34,601 nt of DNA from Thermotogota bacterium ADurb.Bin062 (lineage in GTDB: Bacteria > Thermotogota > Thermotogae > MWEM01). Every line of letters begins with the position of its first letter. The first letter of the stretch is position 1. Shown here one piece after another: positions 33,768 through 34,601 of the stretch. Position numbers and translations under genes: made by a program. Location of the stretch: the NCBI GenBank assembly GCA_002071085.1, contig MWEM01000027.1, forward strand, positions 1-34,601, given 5' to 3'. Under the pieces are notes generated by a model, which saw only the letters and a list, made by a program, of their open reading frames with translations, searched no databases and was not told where the DNA came from.

Positions 33768-33967
33768 ATGCCGCACTAAAGTGCGGCGTTCCCAGGGTGT
33801 TCCCAGCCCACGAAGTCTCGCGATCCGTCTTTGTACAAAGCGCTTACGCCGCGTTGACCACGCGGACTAAAAAACGTGCGACCGCTTCTGGCCTTGTTTC
33901 TTGAGTACATTCAATTGCTTCCCACATACGGCCCATCAAATCGTGTTCAAGACCTTTGTAGGACTCT

Positions 33968-34601
33968 CTACATTAAATGCTTCTTTAACTCTTCCTCGTT
34001 TTTCATATCGATTAGCTCAAGGCCCAAGGAGTCAAGTTGCTCTATTGTAAGGGACTTCAGCTTTTCGAAATGCTTTTGCGAGACTTTAGGGAATTTTTTG
34101 GATATTAGTTTCCAAAGGAGTTCTTCCCGGCCTTCTTCTCGGCCTTCTTCTCTGCCTTTCATAATTCCTTTTTCCATTCCTTCTTGTCTTAGCATATCCG
34201 CGATTGTTTGCATCTTTTCGCTCCTTTCTTCTGATACCATTTTCATCAGTTCTGACAATTGTTGGAAATTCTCACCGCCCATCGTATCGAACAGGTAGAT
34301 CGTACAGACCTGGAAAAACCGTTCATTCGCTTCTGTCCACGACAATTCCGAAATCGTCACTGCGACTCGGAGCATCACTTCTCGAATCGCTTCTTTTCCC
34401 TCGAGCGATCTCATTCTTAGTACGTCCAAATAGATTCGAAGCCGTTTCGCCCCTTTGACCTCTTCTTCTCTCAATGACGAAATTTCAAACAGTTCATATT
34501 TATAGTCTGGGATGTAGTCTTTCAAATCCCCGTCCATACTGTCGCTGTTTGAAAAGCGATTCGAAAACCATTGCGGCGCTTCCCATTTCTCCCTCCCCTG
34601 G
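33968..34601 (-). CDS. Rpn-family nuclease, C-terminal part (5' end beyond window)
   Basis: The minus-strand frame ends at 33968 and is open to the right edge of the window. An internal ATG at 34537 is not the likely start, because in-frame coding (REKWEAPQWFSNRFSNSDS) continues upstream, like the middle of Rpn/TIGR01784 proteins. Visible features are IPDYKYELFEISSL, a charged GREEGREEGREE tract encoded by 12-base DNA repeats (34124-34157) and a C-terminal domain (LLWKLISKKFPKVSQKHFEK, LTIEQLDSLGLELIDMKN) resembling DUF4351. The catalytic N-terminal nuclease part is outside the window. Like the gene at 11791, it abuts a repeat cluster and is minus-strand. Confidence 0.78.
   Translation of the reverse strand, partial: QGREKWEAPQWFSNRFSNSDSMDGDLKDYIPDYKYELFEISSLREEEVKGAKRLRIYLDVLRMRSLEGKEAIREVMLRVAVTISELSWTEANERFFQVCTIYLFDTMGGENFQQLSELMKMVSEERSEKMQTIADMLRQEGMEKGIMKGREEGREEGREELLWKLISKKFPKVSQKHFEKLKSLTIEQLDSLGLELIDMKNEEELKKHLM

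Larger units (their letters stand above)
32460..33967. repeat. Intergenic repeat cluster R5
   Basis: This is the largest gene-free block. It contains C/D hairpins in the opposite orientation to clusters R1-R4 (for example ATCGCGGGGTAAGTGG... near 32538, GCGCTTACGCCGCGATG near 32643), two 248-bp units, three 165-bp units (listed separately) and a 188-bp MITE. B hairpins lie at 32674-32691, 32832-32849, 32922-32939, 33089-33106, 33244-33261, 33409-33426 and 33770-33787, all perfectly paired. Type A tracts run both ways here: CACAGAG-like and the reverse CCTCCGTGCCCTCCG. Open frames in the region are repeat artefacts. The last ~150 bases before 33968 are unremarkable. Confidence 0.9.

Overview
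The window looks like a chromosomal segment of a flagellated, Gram-negative-type bacterium. The order fliQ-fliR-flhB-flhA-flhF-flhG-PilZ-PilZ-cheC-cheD-fliA resembles Thermotogota (from memory, Thermotoga maritima keeps cheC, cheD and fliA adjacent). Clostridial motility operons are similar, so the phylum is an inference. No rRNA, tRNA or CRISPR array was found.

Layout. (1) 1-8921: the tail of a surface-polysaccharide cluster, visibly decaying at its left end. A minus-strand transposase runs off the window edge and abuts a 5'-truncated glycosyltransferase, followed by a wrecked IS256/Mutator transposase. Next come an asparagine-synthase-like amidotransferase with an in-frame TGA, a glycosyltransferase, a second amidotransferase whose Cys2 nucleophile is Ser, another glycosyltransferase and a UDP-GlcNAc 2-epimerase. 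Two amidotransferases among glycosyltransferases suggest amidation of a sugar acid. (2) 8922-15171: an accessory zone in which three unrelated genes (AAA ATPase fused to a PD-(D/E)XK nuclease, Rpn-family nuclease, Gfo/Idh/MocA oxidoreductase) are separated by four clusters of short palindromic and low-complexity repeats. (3) 15172-29771: one long, tightly packed, repeat-free operon. It encodes the flagellar export gate, FlhF/FlhG, two PilZ proteins, CheC/CheD, sigma-28, three uncharacterised proteins and the repair helicase Mfd. (4) 29931-32459: a secreted Pro-rich protein with a terminator, then a HEAT protein, RdgB and a histidine phosphatase in a coupled operon behind an extended -10 promoter. 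(5) 32460-34601: the largest repeat cluster (tandem 248-bp and 165-bp units) and a second Rpn-family gene running off the right edge.

The most notable structures are non-coding. Composite elements start GGGAACGCC-hairpin and end hairpin-GGCGTTCCC, resembling REP/BIME pairs; their stems differ between copies by compensatory changes. A related ATCGCGG(G/C)GT hairpin family accompanies them. In the last cluster a 188-bp AT-rich MITE with GGCTCTTCGA terminal inverted repeats and an 8-bp target duplication has inserted into one copy of a tandem repeat, and the neighbouring copies preserve the empty site. Large parts of the 8.9-15.2 kb and 32.5-33.9 kb intervals are explained by these repeats rather than by genes.
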